From: Clostridia bacterium
GTDB lineage: Bacteria > Bacillota > Clostridia > Christensenellales > Aristaeellaceae
Direction of reading: 5' to 3'
DNA: 63,013 nucleotides
Assembly (NCBI GenBank): GCA_017532155.1
Contig: JAFXJP010000004.1
Location: forward strand, 1 to 63,013
The notes under the pieces are model-generated. The model had not been told where the DNA came from. It saw only the letters and a program-made list of their open reading frames with translations, and ran no database searches. Made by a program: the position numbers and the translations under genes. Within the stretch, counting starts at the first letter, position 1; every line of letters begins with the position of its first letter. This document shows, piece after piece, positions 45,262-53,834 of this stretch.

Positions 45262-46017
45262 TTACTCAGAAAGCACCAGTTCCACCGGGCAATGATCCGA
45301 ACCAAAGATTTCAGAATGGATTTTTGCTTCCGCAATCCTGTCTTTCAGGCTTTCGCTGGTCAGGAAATAGTCAATGCGCCACCCCGCATTCTTTTCACGC
45401 GCGCGGAAGCGATAAGACCACCACGAATACGCCCCCTCCTCATCGGGATGTAAATAGCGGAAGGTATCCACAAAACCGCTTGCCAGCAGCGCGCGCATTT
45501 TATTCCGCTCTTCATCGGTAAAGCCAGCGTTCTTGCGGTTGGTTTTGGGATTTTTCAGGTCAATTTCCTCTTTCGCCACGTTCAGGTCGCCGCAAACCAC
45601 TACGGGTTTTTCCTCTTCCAGCTGTTTGAGGAACGCCTTGAAATCATCCTCCCACTTCATACGATAATCCAGGCGCTTCAATTCATCCTGAGAATTGGGC
45701 GTATACACCGCCACCAGCCAGAAGTCCTGCAGATCCAGCGCCAACACGCGGCCTTCATGGTCATGCTCGTCCATCCCCATGCCATATTTCACCTGCAGCG
45801 GCTCTCGCTTGGTAAACACGGCTACGCCGGAATATCCCTTCTTTTCGGCATAATTCCAGTACTGATGATAGCCAGGCAAATCCAGCGAGATCTGTCCTGC
45901 CTGCAATTTGGTTTCATTCAGACAAAATACATCCGCATCCAGCGACTTAAATACATCCATAAAGCCCTTTTCCATGGCTGCACGAATCCCGTTAACGTTC
46001 CAGGAAATCAATTTCAT
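45262..46017 (-). CDS. xth: Exodeoxyribonuclease III
   Basis: This protein has 251 residues from the ATG at 46017, five bases after GAGGTGA; an in-frame GTG at 46026 overlaps that site and is unlikely. It is an EEP-fold AP endonuclease/exonuclease with ISWNVNGIRA, LNETKLQ (metal Glu), VVVCGDLNVA, NAGWRIDYFL and SDHCPV. It acts in base excision repair, and the next upstream gene is the glycosylase mutM, so the two steps are coded together. Confidence 0.94.
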   Translation of the reverse strand: MKLISWNVNGIRAAMEKGFMDVFKSLDADVFCLNETKLQAGQISLDLPGYHQYWNYAEKKGYSGVAVFTKREPLQVKYGMGMDEHDHEGRVLALDLQDFWLVAVYTPNSQDELKRLDYRMKWEDDFKAFLKQLEEEKPVVVCGDLNVAKEEIDLKNPKTNRKNAGFTDEERNKMRALLASGFVDTFRYLHPDEEGAYSWWSYRFRAREKNAGWRIDYFLTSESLKDRIAEAKIHSEIFGSDHCPVELVLSE

Positions 46018-46048
46018 ATCTTTCACCTCTGTTTGTATAGTATCTCAA

Positions 46049-46882
46049 TCATGTTGTTTCGTCAAGCCTCTGGCAGCATGGGCAATATACGCTCCCGCGG
46101 CCGGCGACTCGCGCCTTGACAAGCCTTTCCCCGCATACAAGACACGCCTTTCCAGCCCTGCCATATACTTGCAAATAGGGCGTATTCTGATATTCCCTGC
46201 CGCCCGTCTTTAAGTATGTCTGCGCATCAATGCGATTCTTATCTACATAGTATCGCATCGTATCAGGGATCTGCGCCGCCAGTCTTTCGTACGCCGCCTC
46301 GGTTAAGGAGCATGCCTCCCTCGCTGGATGAATGCCTGCGCGAAAGAGAATTTCATCGCTATATATGTTGCCTATTCCGGCGACCAAATGCTGATCCAGT
46401 AAACAATCCTTTATTTTACGGTGCAAATTTCCGATTCTCTCTTTCAGGTATTCCGCCGTCAACGCTTTGTCAAACGGCTCCGGGCCAAGCGCGTCAAGCC
46501 CAGGAACTTTTCCGCAGGCCTCAGTCAGCCACATACGCCCAAATTTTCGCTGATCGATAAAACGCAGTTCCTGGCCGCCTTCTAATTCAAATGTAACATG
46601 CGTATGCTTTTCCGCAGGATATCCCGCAGGCGCTACCAGCAGACAGCCTGTCATGCGCAAATGGATTGTCAGCCGTCTTCCTTTGTCCAGCAAAAGAAGG
46701 ATATATTTTCCCCTGCGGTTCACCGCTTCAAAAGCCGCGCCGATCAGACATTTTTTAAATTTGTCCACATCAGCGCCCGCAATCACTTTTTCTTCTTCTA
46801 TCCTGATATTCTCTATTCGTTTCCCAACAATCTGCGGTCGCATCACATCGCAAACCGTCTGTACCTCAGGCAATTCAGGCAT
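46049..46882 (-). CDS. mutM: Formamidopyrimidine-DNA glycosylase
   Basis: This 277-residue enzyme excises 8-oxoguanine and FapyG. The N-terminal MPELPEVQTV holds the catalytic Pro2 and Glu3, and the helix-two-turn-helix is in LDQHLVAGIGNIYSDEILFRAGIHP. The C-terminal zinc finger is CLVCGERLVKARVAGRGSVYCPCC. The start follows AAAGGAGA. A weak promoter candidate (TTCAAA-17-TATAAC) lies just upstream. It is 31 bp from xth. Confidence 0.95.
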   Translation of the reverse strand: MPELPEVQTVCDVMRPQIVGKRIENIRIEEEKVIAGADVDKFKKCLIGAAFEAVNRRGKYILLLLDKGRRLTIHLRMTGCLLVAPAGYPAEKHTHVTFELEGGQELRFIDQRKFGRMWLTEACGKVPGLDALGPEPFDKALTAEYLKERIGNLHRKIKDCLLDQHLVAGIGNIYSDEILFRAGIHPAREACSLTEAAYERLAAQIPDTMRYYVDKNRIDAQTYLKTGGREYQNTPYLQVYGRAGKACLVCGERLVKARVAGRGSVYCPCCQRLDETT

Positions 46883-46963
46883 TTCACTATCTCCTTTCTC
46901 TTCATGTTATATACCCGTTTTAGTCTAATTTGAAGCATATATGTTGTTTGTTACAAATTTCAC

Positions 46964-46992
46964 TTGTATTTCTGAAATCAATCCTGTATAAT
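46964..46992 (+). promoter_or_regulatory. Sigma-A promoter of the leader ORF / CorC-type gene
   Basis: TTGTAT (46964-46969), 17 bp, TATAAT (46987-46992). The transcript should start near 47000. Confidence 0.85.
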
Positions 46993-47026
46993 AGTTGATC
47001 ATCTTTAATTGGAGGTATCAGTACGC

Positions 47027-47176
47027 ATGGAATGCGACAGTAGCGGCGAATGTCCTAGTTGCTTCAACCTGTTCCTTTGTCATTGGTATGTGCGGCATAT
47101 GAAGCCCCACGCTTATGTGCCCGGGAATCTTCCACCCAACAAGAAGACAGATTCTCGTTTCCCGTACAGCAATTGA
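47027..47176 (+). CDS. Small Cys/His-rich leader ORF (49 residues)
   Basis: An ATG 11 bases after GGAGG, and about 28 bases after the predicted transcription start, opens a 49-residue frame beginning MECDSSGECPSCFNLFLCHW and ending RFPYSN. It has four cysteines in the first 18 residues and an LPP stretch near residue 37. Its stop is four bases before the ribosome site of the CorC-type gene. It could be a metal-binding microprotein or a leader peptide governing that gene. I recognise no family, and the coding claim rests on promoter, ribosome site and frame only. Confidence 0.5.
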   Translation: MECDSSGECPSCFNLFLCHWYVRHMKPHAYVPGNLPPNKKTDSRFPYSN

Positions 47177-47198
47177 TATAAGGAGTCAGTTAAATCTT

Positions 47199-48467
47199 AT
47201 GAACATTCCGCTTTATGTTGGCGTCATGGCCGTGCTGGTGCTCATGTCCGCCTATTTCTCGGCCACCGAAACGGCTTTCACATCTCTTAGCAAAACCAAA
47301 TTGAAACTGATGACTGAATCCAACCCCCGCGCACAGCTCGCGCTGGATTTGGCCGAACGCTATGATGAGCTAGTTTCTACCATCCTCATCGGCAATAACA
47401 TCGTTAACATTTCGCTCTCTTCCCTCGGCACACTGCTGTTTGTGGGCCTGATTGGTGATCTTGGCGCAACCGTATCCACAGTTGTCATCACCATCGTTGT
47501 GCTGATCTTCGGCGAGGTGTGCCCCAAAGGCATCGCTAAGGATATGCCGGAAAAATTCGCCATTTTCTCCGCACCCTTCATCCGCGTTGTTCTCTTTGTT
47601 TTCACCCCCTTCAACCACTGCTTCAAAGCGCTCAAGCGCCTGATGTCTAAGCTCTTCCACTCTGACGGAGACGATAAAATGTCCTCTGAGGAGCTGTTGA
47701 TGATCGTGGATGAAGCGCAGCAGGAAGGCGGCATCGACAAGGACGAAAGCATCCTCCTGCACAACGTTATTGAGTTTTCCGATCTGAAGGCAGAAGATGT
47801 CCTCACCCATCGCATCGATCTGGAAGCCGTGCCGCTTGACATGGATAAGCACGAGATTTCCCGCATCTTCTCTGAGAGCAAGTATTCCCGCCTGCTGGTA
47901 TATGAAGAAAGCATCGACAACATCGTCGGCGTATTGCATCAGAAAGATTTCTACGATGAAGACGGCATCACCAGCAAAGCTGTAAATGAGCTGATGACAA
48001 CGCCCATTTTCATCCTGCCCACCGAAAAGATTGACGATGTTCTGCGCAAGCTGCAAAAGAAAAAGTCGCACATCGCCGTTGTGCTGGATGAATACGGCGG
48101 CACCACCGGCATCGTCACGATGGAAGATATCCTGGAAGAGCTTGTAGGCGAAATCTGGGATGAACACGATGAAGTAATCGCCGATTATAAAAAGCTCAGC
48201 AATGATACATATCTTGTCAACTGCACAATGAATCTGGATGATTTCATGCGCAAGTTTGAAATCGATGATGACGACTACGAATCCGTTTCTCTGGGCGGCT
48301 GGATCGCCGAGCAGCTGGGCAGTCTGCCCGAGGAAGGCGAAACACTGGAATACGGCTATCTTCTCATCACTGTAAAGGCGATCGAAAATCGTCGCATCAC
48401 GCAGGTAGAAGTCAAAATCAACAAGGATGAAGAGCTCAGCTTTTTAGCGCAAGGCACTGAAATCTAA
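47199..48467 (+). CDS. CorC/HlyC family membrane protein (DUF21-CBS-CorC)
   Basis: This 422-residue protein has a DUF21 membrane domain (about 1-180, [39 protein letters not shown]), a CBS-pair domain (about 195-320, [33 protein letters not shown]) and a C-terminal CorC_HlyC domain (335-415). Family members include YhdP/MpfA-type magnesium exporters, so Mg2+ or Co2+ efflux is the likely role. The start is ATG 47199; AAGGAG lies a rather long 13 bases upstream, consistent with coupling to the small ORF before it. Confidence 0.9.
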   Translation: MNIPLYVGVMAVLVLMSAYFSATETAFTSLSKTKLKLMTESNPRAQLALDLAERYDELVSTILIGNNIVNISLSSLGTLLFVGLIGDLGATVSTVVITIVVLIFGEVCPKGIAKDMPEKFAIFSAPFIRVVLFVFTPFNHCFKALKRLMSKLFHSDGDDKMSSEELLMIVDEAQQEGGIDKDESILLHNVIEFSDLKAEDVLTHRIDLEAVPLDMDKHEISRIFSESKYSRLLVYEESIDNIVGVLHQKDFYDEDGITSKAVNELMTTPIFILPTEKIDDVLRKLQKKKSHIAVVLDEYGGTTGIVTMEDILEELVGEIWDEHDEVIADYKKLSNDTYLVNCTMNLDDFMRKFEIDDDDYESVSLGGWIAEQLGSLPEEGETLEYGYLLITVKAIENRRITQVEVKINKDEELSFLAQGTEI

Positions 48468-48473
48468 ATACTG

Positions 48474-48500
48474 AAAGCTCCGCAGTTGCGGAGCTTTTTT
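48474..48500 (+). terminator. Intrinsic terminator after the CorC-type gene
   Basis: AGCTCCGC AGTT GCGGAGCT followed by TTTTTT. The convergent GNAT stop lies at its edge. Confidence 0.9.
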
Positions 48501-48976
48501 CATGCCTTTTTACAGCAGTAATACCTAAACCGTTCGTCTGAGTGCACATATTGAAAGCCGACCTTCTCAAGCACATGCTGGCTGCGCGTGTTGCCATGCA
48601 GCGCATCTGCATGCACTGCATCCATTCCAAGCGTTTCAAATGCATAGGCCAGTATGAGCTTTTCCGCCTGCGTGCCGTACCCCTTTCCCTTCACGCTGTC
48701 ATCCAGCAAATGCACGCCCATGCTGCAGGTGCGTTTATCAAAATCAATGTATTTTAGCTTGATCTCGCCAATCATGCGCCCATCAAGCATAATAGCAAAC
48801 ACGCGCCTTGTCGGCACATCCTGCTCACGCCAATATGCCTCTACCTTTTCCGGTGAATAGACATAGTCTTCAAATGCCTGATCCGGCGCAAACACTGCCG
48901 GATCATTTTTGAATTGTCGATAGAATGCATGGCACATCTCCTGCGTCATAGCAGTCAAGGATATACTTTCCCCCAT
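48500..48976 (-). CDS. GNAT family N-acetyltransferase (RimJ/RimL-like)
   Basis: This 158-residue protein has a complete GNAT fold. The acetyl-CoA motif is VKGKGYGTQAEKLILAYAFETLGM, followed by ALHGNTRSQHVLEKVGFQYV. Substrate unknown; RimL relatives acetylate protein N termini or small amines. It starts two bases after the stop of the preceding toroid-like gene, so the pair is one transcript. Confidence 0.85.
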   Translation of the reverse strand: MGESISLTAMTQEMCHAFYRQFKNDPAVFAPDQAFEDYVYSPEKVEAYWREQDVPTRRVFAIMLDGRMIGEIKLKYIDFDKRTCSMGVHLLDDSVKGKGYGTQAEKLILAYAFETLGMDAVHADALHGNTRSQHVLEKVGFQYVHSDERFRYYCCKKA

Positions 48977-48978
48977 TT

Positions 48979-50670
48979 TCAGTTCTCCTGAACACTCTTT
49001 TCAATACGGATTTTTACTGTCACCTGATTGCTTCCGGCTGCCAGATACATGCAGTAATGCCCGTTGCGATTTGCCGCTATCTTTTCAAGATTGACAATCT
49101 CACCATCCGTGCTGTACCGGCACATCCAGCCTTCATAATTGATCGTAAGCGTCTTTTCTTCCTGCACAATAAATGCTCGTTTTTCACCATCGAAGGAAAA
49201 CGCCGGCAGCGCAAAGGCAATTTCCCCATCGCCTTCCATCACCGCAGTTACGCCCTCTGCACTAATCTCATATCGCTCGTTCACATATTCTCCAGCAGGA
49301 AAAACCGTCTTCAGCACCGCCGCTGCCCTATCCTCAGTCTCTTTTATTTCCCGTACTTCATATATCGCATCGTCTGCAGCAAGTTTCCAGCCGCCTTTGG
49401 TCTTTATCGCAGCGCATGCAGAAAATGCCTGCGGAGCGCTGATATCCACCGCATAAGACGGATTTTTCGGACACGGACACGACAGACATATCGCTGAAGG
49501 CGCGCCGGCGCGATGCACCCTGCCCAAACCATTTGCATCATAGTGCGTATCCGCATCAAGATCAAATTCCATGCCGTATTCGCCGCTCTTTAAGAACAGC
49601 TTGTGGAAATGAGTCGAGGTCGCAAAAGCACTGGCTCCTTCATTGACGCACGCATCCGCAGGAATTGTATCATCACAGATCGTATATGCCGCATAAAGAA
49701 ACGAAGCCGCCGTTATCATGTATTTGTCGAAATATGCATACCCCTCGCAGCCATATTTCGTTTCTGTCGGGAATCTGTTTTTAATATGGCGGATCGGCTC
49801 TTTTTCAAGCCATGCATCCATAACAGAAAGCGCCTTTAGCGTCGCCGCTTTGAAACGCGCCGCCATTTGGAGATCGCCCATCTTTGCATAGCGTCTTGAT
49901 TCAAATTCAAAGAGAATACACAGCCACGCTTCGTTATGCAAAAACTGATTACTTCTCCCGCCGAAGGGAATTTCACCTGTGGGCGATTGCATTTTCAACG
50001 TCAGCAGCGCTGATTTTTTGAGTATTGCATCAATTGCATCATAATGCTTTCCGCAATAGCCTTGATTGAGCAGCAAGGCCATCAGGCCTCTGGGCACGAT
50101 ATCATATACGATGGGATGATGCTTTTGCGCATCCAGCTTATCCATATACATACCGTTTTCATCAAACCATTGCAGCTGCTGCTCAAGCTGCAATTCGATA
50201 AATTCCATCGTATCGCAAAGGCCGGCCTTTACCCTGAAATACTCGCTGACCGCAGAAAAGAGCGCCCAATTTCGCACAGTATCCGTTACGCTTGTGGCGT
50301 ATTTCGTATAACAGGTTGTCGGCTCAATTTCACGCAGATACGCCCGCCAGCGATCTGTCGTTTCGCAATTAACAACGCCGCTTTTTTCAATCTCCCAAAG
50401 GCAGCAGATGATCTCCCGCACAGAAAAATCATTGGCTGCCTTGACCTGCGGAATCGCTTTGCAGCAAAACTCCATCATCTCAAGAAAAACAGGCAATAAA
50501 TCCCTGCGTCGCCCGTGAGCAATCAATATACCGATGTTTGCCGTCAGTCGCGGGAAGCCGTGCTCAGTCAGCCCGTCTCTTTTTACTTCATCAAAATAAC
50601 GATGGATATGCGCATCAGAATAAGCGCTCAGAACGCGCTCCATCAATTCAATATACCGCTTTCTCAGCAT
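48979..50670 (-). CDS. Uncharacterised alpha/alpha-toroid-like protein (DUF2264/heparinase-like)
   Basis: This protein has 563 residues from ATG 50670, four bases after GGGAGGG. No signal peptide is visible, so it is probably cytoplasmic. The first 370 residues are helical and contain YTKYATSVTDTVRNWALFSAVSEYF, WFDENGMYMDKLDAQKHHPIVYD and GEIPFGGRSNQFLHNEAW, faintly like DUF2264 and heparinase II/III toroids. The last 190 residues are beta-rich, like the C-terminal sandwich of polysaccharide lyases. A glycan-degrading function is inference. It follows the sugar kinase/dehydrogenase operon but is separated from it by a terminator-like hairpin. Confidence 0.55.
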   Translation of the reverse strand: MLRKRYIELMERVLSAYSDAHIHRYFDEVKRDGLTEHGFPRLTANIGILIAHGRRRDLLPVFLEMMEFCCKAIPQVKAANDFSVREIICCLWEIEKSGVVNCETTDRWRAYLREIEPTTCYTKYATSVTDTVRNWALFSAVSEYFRVKAGLCDTMEFIELQLEQQLQWFDENGMYMDKLDAQKHHPIVYDIVPRGLMALLLNQGYCGKHYDAIDAILKKSALLTLKMQSPTGEIPFGGRSNQFLHNEAWLCILFEFESRRYAKMGDLQMAARFKAATLKALSVMDAWLEKEPIRHIKNRFPTETKYGCEGYAYFDKYMITAASFLYAAYTICDDTIPADACVNEGASAFATSTHFHKLFLKSGEYGMEFDLDADTHYDANGLGRVHRAGAPSAICLSCPCPKNPSYAVDISAPQAFSACAAIKTKGGWKLAADDAIYEVREIKETEDRAAAVLKTVFPAGEYVNERYEISAEGVTAVMEGDGEIAFALPAFSFDGEKRAFIVQEEKTLTINYEGWMCRYSTDGEIVNLEKIAANRNGHYCMYLAAGSNQVTVKIRIEKSVQEN

Positions 50671-50692
50671 ATTGCCCTCCCGGATGAAAATT

Positions 50693-50721
50693 GAAAAAGC
50701 GGCCCTCAAATGAGAGCCGCT
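50693..50721 (-). terminator. Intrinsic terminator after the dehydrogenase gene
   Basis: On the minus strand AGCGGCTCTCA and TGAGGGCCGCT form an 11-bp stem with a TT apex, followed by TTTTTC. It separates the dehydrogenase from the toroid-like gene. Confidence 0.8.
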
Positions 50722-50733
50722 ATAAAGCTGCAA

Positions 50734-51984
50734 TTACCAGTTGGCCAGCAGATATTCTTCTGCTTCGGGGCACCAGAGGTTGTTGTTCTTTTCGCAGATA
50801 TCCGCCAGACCGGCAAAGCGAGCATCCTCCGCAGCCTTGGCACGGAAGTCATCAATCGCGGTCAGAGGCATGGAAATATGCGTATAAATCAGCTTCTTGC
50901 CGCCGCCGAGCTTGGGCTGGTTGAGCGTCACTTCAGCACAGGAATCCAGGCCGCCGATGTGGGTAACCATTACCGCAGGATTCAGCACACCCTTGGCGCT
51001 CAGCTCCAGAGATTCGATCATGTCAGCCGTATTGCCGCCGGTGGTGCCCATGACGTGCGTGGAGTTATAATGCACATCATAATAATTCAGTTTGGCGCTG
51101 AACTTGGGATCGGTCGGGCCGGCGAAGAAGTTCAGGCAGCAGTCGCGGCCGGCGATATCGCTGGCAAGCTCAACCACAGCAGCCACAGGCGCATAAGAGA
51201 ACACATCGTCATAGCCCGTACCGCCGACCATATCCTTCAGTTCCTTGGCAGGATCAGCCATCTTGGCGGTGTTGACAAATTTAAGCTCAATACCAGCTTC
51301 CTTGGCCTGCTCAGCAAACAGGCTCTCTGCGCGCGCCAGGCGGGCTTCGTCGATATCCGTCACAACCATGGTGCCGGGACGGCGGTCGCAGCACAGCGCA
51401 TAGGCAATCGCGCCCAGACCCATCGGGCCGCAGCCAGCCAGCAGCGCCAGCTTGCCGCCTTCCTTGATGCCCATTTCATGCGTGTACACGCCCATCTGGG
51501 TGTGATAGCAGGCATGGAAAGCACCGATAGAGCAGCTCATGGGCTCAGCCAGAGAGGCTTCGTAGAAAGCCTTGCCCTTATATTCCATGAAGCAGTTCAG
51601 CTCCATCACTTCCGGCGGAATGATGCAATAAGTGCAGTCGCCGCCGAAGAACTCATAAGAATAGCCGGGGCTCCACATGGTGCCCTTGTAGTTCAGCGCG
51701 GGCTGCAGCGTAAAGCGCATGCCAGGCTTAAACTTATCCTGATGCATTTTGCCGACTTCTACGATTTCACCGGCAAATTCATGGCCCATAATGGCAGGAT
51801 GCTCGGCAACGTCATCATGAACGCGCTTGTGCGCAGCGCCCAGCGTAGCGCACTTATAGGTAGACATGCAGATGGAGTCCGAAATAACTTTTACCAGGAT
51901 TTCATCATCCTTGATAGCGGGCAGTTCAAATTCGTCCAGACGCAGATCATTGGCGCCATGCAGACGGACAGCCTTGGTTTTCAT
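50734..51984 (-). CDS. Zinc-dependent alcohol dehydrogenase, L-sorbose-1-phosphate reductase-like
   Basis: This 416-residue medium-chain dehydrogenase has a GroES-like N-terminal domain with AIMGHEFAGEIVEVG (zinc and proton relay), a Rossmann domain with LLAGCGPMGLGAIAYAL and TDIDEARLARAE, and EASLAEPMSCSIGAFHACYH. The long insertions resemble SorE-type L-sorbose-1-phosphate reductases. It lies 2 bp after a PfkB kinase and under a DeoR regulator, so the likely path is sugar phosphorylation and oxidation or reduction of a ketohexose phosphate. The exact sugar cannot be read from the sequence. Confidence 0.78.
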   Translation of the reverse strand: MKTKAVRLHGANDLRLDEFELPAIKDDEILVKVISDSICMSTYKCATLGAAHKRVHDDVAEHPAIMGHEFAGEIVEVGKMHQDKFKPGMRFTLQPALNYKGTMWSPGYSYEFFGGDCTYCIIPPEVMELNCFMEYKGKAFYEASLAEPMSCSIGAFHACYHTQMGVYTHEMGIKEGGKLALLAGCGPMGLGAIAYALCCDRRPGTMVVTDIDEARLARAESLFAEQAKEAGIELKFVNTAKMADPAKELKDMVGGTGYDDVFSYAPVAAVVELASDIAGRDCCLNFFAGPTDPKFSAKLNYYDVHYNSTHVMGTTGGNTADMIESLELSAKGVLNPAVMVTHIGGLDSCAEVTLNQPKLGGGKKLIYTHISMPLTAIDDFRAKAAEDARFAGLADICEKNNNLWCPEAEEYLLANW

Positions 51985-51986
51985 AC

Positions 51987-52922
51987 TTATTTGACCTCCT
52001 CAATGATTACTTTTTCATAAAGTTCTTTGATTGTTTCGGGATCGGGCGCCTGTGTGCCATCGCACATTACACTGGCAGCGCTGATGGCAATGGACAGCTT
52101 GATTGTCTGCTCGCGCGTCAGCTTCTGATCAAAGCCATACGCCAGCGCAGCCACCATCGAATCGCCTGCGCCCACAGTGCTGCGTACCGGCACTTTCAGC
52201 GGATGCGCCCTGACAACCTTATCATCAGTAACAAACAGCGCGCCGTCGCCGCCCATGGAGATAACAACATCCTCAATGCCTTTAGCAAGCAGCTCCTTAC
52301 CGGCAGCAATCAGATCTTCCACTGTATCAAGCGGCTTTCCAAGCAGTCTGGCCAGCTCTTCATTATTCGGCTTCACCATATACGGCGCAGCCTCCAGGCC
52401 CAGCCGCAGCGATTCGCCGTCCGCATCCAGGAAGACCCTCGCGCCGTGCTCCTTAAAGAACGCCGCCCAATCGCGGTATGTCGCAATATCCGCACCCTTG
52501 GGCAAACTGCCCGCCAGGATCACCACATCGCCGGGCTGCATCTGCTCCGCAATCGCGTTGCGAAGTTTCAGCATCAGCGCCTCATCCACCTGCGGACCAG
52601 GCTCATTGATGTCCGTATTCTGATGCAGCTCAGGATCGATAATCTTGAGATTCGTGCGCGTATTGCCGCCCGGAACATCCACAATCAGCGGCTTAAGGCC
52701 CGCTTCCTTCATCAGCTCCAGGCTCTGTACGCCGCCCGCGCCGCCCAGAAAAGCAGCCGCCGTGCTGTCAAGGCCCAGGTTTCTGAAGCACTTGGAAACA
52801 TTGATGCCTTTTCCTCCCACGTCAATACGCATCTGACCGATGCGGTTGACCGTATCCACGCGGAAAGAGGGAATGACCACCGTTTTATCAATGGCCGGGT
52901 TCAGCGTGACAGTAAAAATCAT
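51987..52922 (-). CDS. PfkB family sugar(-phosphate) kinase, 1-phosphofructokinase/tagatose-6-phosphate kinase type
   Basis: This 311-residue kinase opens with the FruK/LacC N terminus MIFTVTLNPAIDKTV and has RIDVGGKGINVSKCFRNLG and the catalytic VGAGDSMVAALAYG near residue 250. It would phosphorylate a ketohexose phosphate. A DeoR regulator is upstream and a dehydrogenase follows 2 bp downstream. No PTS permease is adjacent. Its promoter overlaps the end of deoR and contains two copies of a 13-mer. Confidence 0.87.
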   Translation of the reverse strand: MIFTVTLNPAIDKTVVIPSFRVDTVNRIGQMRIDVGGKGINVSKCFRNLGLDSTAAAFLGGAGGVQSLELMKEAGLKPLIVDVPGGNTRTNLKIIDPELHQNTDINEPGPQVDEALMLKLRNAIAEQMQPGDVVILAGSLPKGADIATYRDWAAFFKEHGARVFLDADGESLRLGLEAAPYMVKPNNEELARLLGKPLDTVEDLIAAGKELLAKGIEDVVISMGGDGALFVTDDKVVRAHPLKVPVRSTVGAGDSMVAALAYGFDQKLTREQTIKLSIAISAASVMCDGTQAPDPETIKELYEKVIIEEVK

Positions 52923-52938
52923 CGCTTTGACCTCCCAC

Positions 52939-52971
52939 TTTTATTTCAACAATTCATATTTTAATTCAACA
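52939..52971 (-). promoter_or_regulatory. Two 13-bp direct repeats, putative DeoR operators
   Basis: On the minus strand TGTTGAATTAAAA (52959-52971) and TGTTGAAATAAAA (52939-52951) are spaced exactly 20 bp apart, on one face of the helix, overlapping and following the -10 of the kinase promoter. A third copy is at 53798-53810. Confidence 0.6.
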
Positions 52972-52986
52972 GCACCAAAATGTCAA
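52958..52986 (-). promoter_or_regulatory. Sigma-A promoter of the kinase-dehydrogenase operon
   Basis: On the minus strand TTGACA (52981-52986), 17 bp, TAAAAT (52958-52963). The -35 overlaps the deoR stop codon. Confidence 0.8.
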
Positions 52987-53735
52987 TATACCGCAATCCC
53001 CTGTCGGATAAAAAACTCTTTCTGCTCTCTGCTCAGCTGATCATCCGACACCACTGCATCCACGCCCGACGCCGGACAAATGCAATGCGTGCTGTACAGG
53101 TCAAATTTACTGGAATCGATCAGCGCCACCTTGTATTCCGATTGTCTGAGCGCCATTTGCTTGAGTACGCAGTCGCTCTCCGATTCGCAGCCAAAGCCCA
53201 GATTCGGATGAAAGCTCGTCACGCCCAGAAAGCAAATATCAAAATGACAGTTCTGCAGCTCAAGCAAGCTGCGTCCCCCAGCCACAGACAGGCTGTAGCG
53301 GTTCATCTGTCCGCCCAGAAGATGCACCGTGGGCTGCACAAGCGTTGAAAGCTCCGTCGCACAGGATACGCCGCAGGTGTAAATCTGCCGCGCTTCATCC
53401 GGAAAATAACGCGACAAAAGCGTCGTTGTCGATCCGGAATCAATAAACGTCGATCCCTTTCCGTGCACAAGAGCAACCGCCTTCTGGGCAATCTGCAGCT
53501 TTTTCTCCTGATTGCGCACAATGCGCTGCGCCAGAAAGCCATCCGTCCCGGCGACTGTATCTATCGATTTGGCGCCGCCATGCACACGGATGATCGCACC
53601 CGTTTCATCCAGATATTTCAAATCTGTTCTCAGCGTCATCTCCGAAACATCAGGGAAAGCTTCCTTCAAATGCGCAAAGGTAATACGGCCCTCGCGATTG
53701 ACGATCTCCGTAATCTTTTGTCTGCGTTTTTGCAT
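52983..53735 (-). CDS. DeoR/GlpR family transcriptional regulator
   Basis: This 250-residue protein has the N-terminal DeoR helix-turn-helix (RRQKITEIVNREGRITFAHLKEAFPDVSEMTLRTDLKYLDETGAIIRVHGGA) and the C-terminal sugar-phosphate isomerase-like sensor (FIDSGSTTTLLSRYF, DICFLGVTSFH, KVALIDSSKFD). These proteins repress sugar catabolic genes and respond to a sugar phosphate. It is upstream of the kinase, whose promoter starts inside its end. Confidence 0.9.
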   Translation of the reverse strand: MQKRRQKITEIVNREGRITFAHLKEAFPDVSEMTLRTDLKYLDETGAIIRVHGGAKSIDTVAGTDGFLAQRIVRNQEKKLQIAQKAVALVHGKGSTFIDSGSTTTLLSRYFPDEARQIYTCGVSCATELSTLVQPTVHLLGGQMNRYSLSVAGGRSLLELQNCHFDICFLGVTSFHPNLGFGCESESDCVLKQMALRQSEYKVALIDSSKFDLYSTHCICPASGVDAVVSDDQLSREQKEFFIRQGIAVY

Positions 53736-53764
53736 ATAATCACCAACTTTAAAAAGATCAATTC

Positions 53765-53770
53765 ATTATA
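53765..53770 (-). promoter_or_regulatory. Extended -10 promoter of the deoR gene
   Basis: On the minus strand TGC-TATAAT, 30 bp before the ATG, with only a poor -35. An extended -10 promoter of this kind may need help or be weak. Confidence 0.6.
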
Positions 53771-53797
53771 GCATACTTTCGGCTCATAAGTACAGAC

Positions 53798-53810
53798 TGT
53801 TGAAATAAAA
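53798..53810 (+). promoter_or_regulatory. Third copy of the putative DeoR operator
   Basis: TGTTGAAATAAAA on the plus strand, identical to the copy at 52939-52951, about 28 bp upstream of the deoR -10. It partly overlaps the T-tract of the neighbouring ECF terminator, so part of the match could be chance. Confidence 0.45.
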
Positions 53811-53832
53811 AAAGCCGGCCTGAGGGGCCGGA
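53806..53832 (-). terminator. Intrinsic terminator of the cobalamin/ECF operon
   Basis: On the minus strand CCGGCC CCTCA GGCCGG followed by C and seven T, directly after the S-component stop. Confidence 0.93.
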
Positions 53833-53834
53833 TT

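Noticed and set aside
46993-47198. A metal-sensing riboswitch (M-box or yybP-ykoY) before the CorC-type gene
   Set aside because: None of the conserved core sequences of those classes is visible; a short leader ORF fits the signals better.
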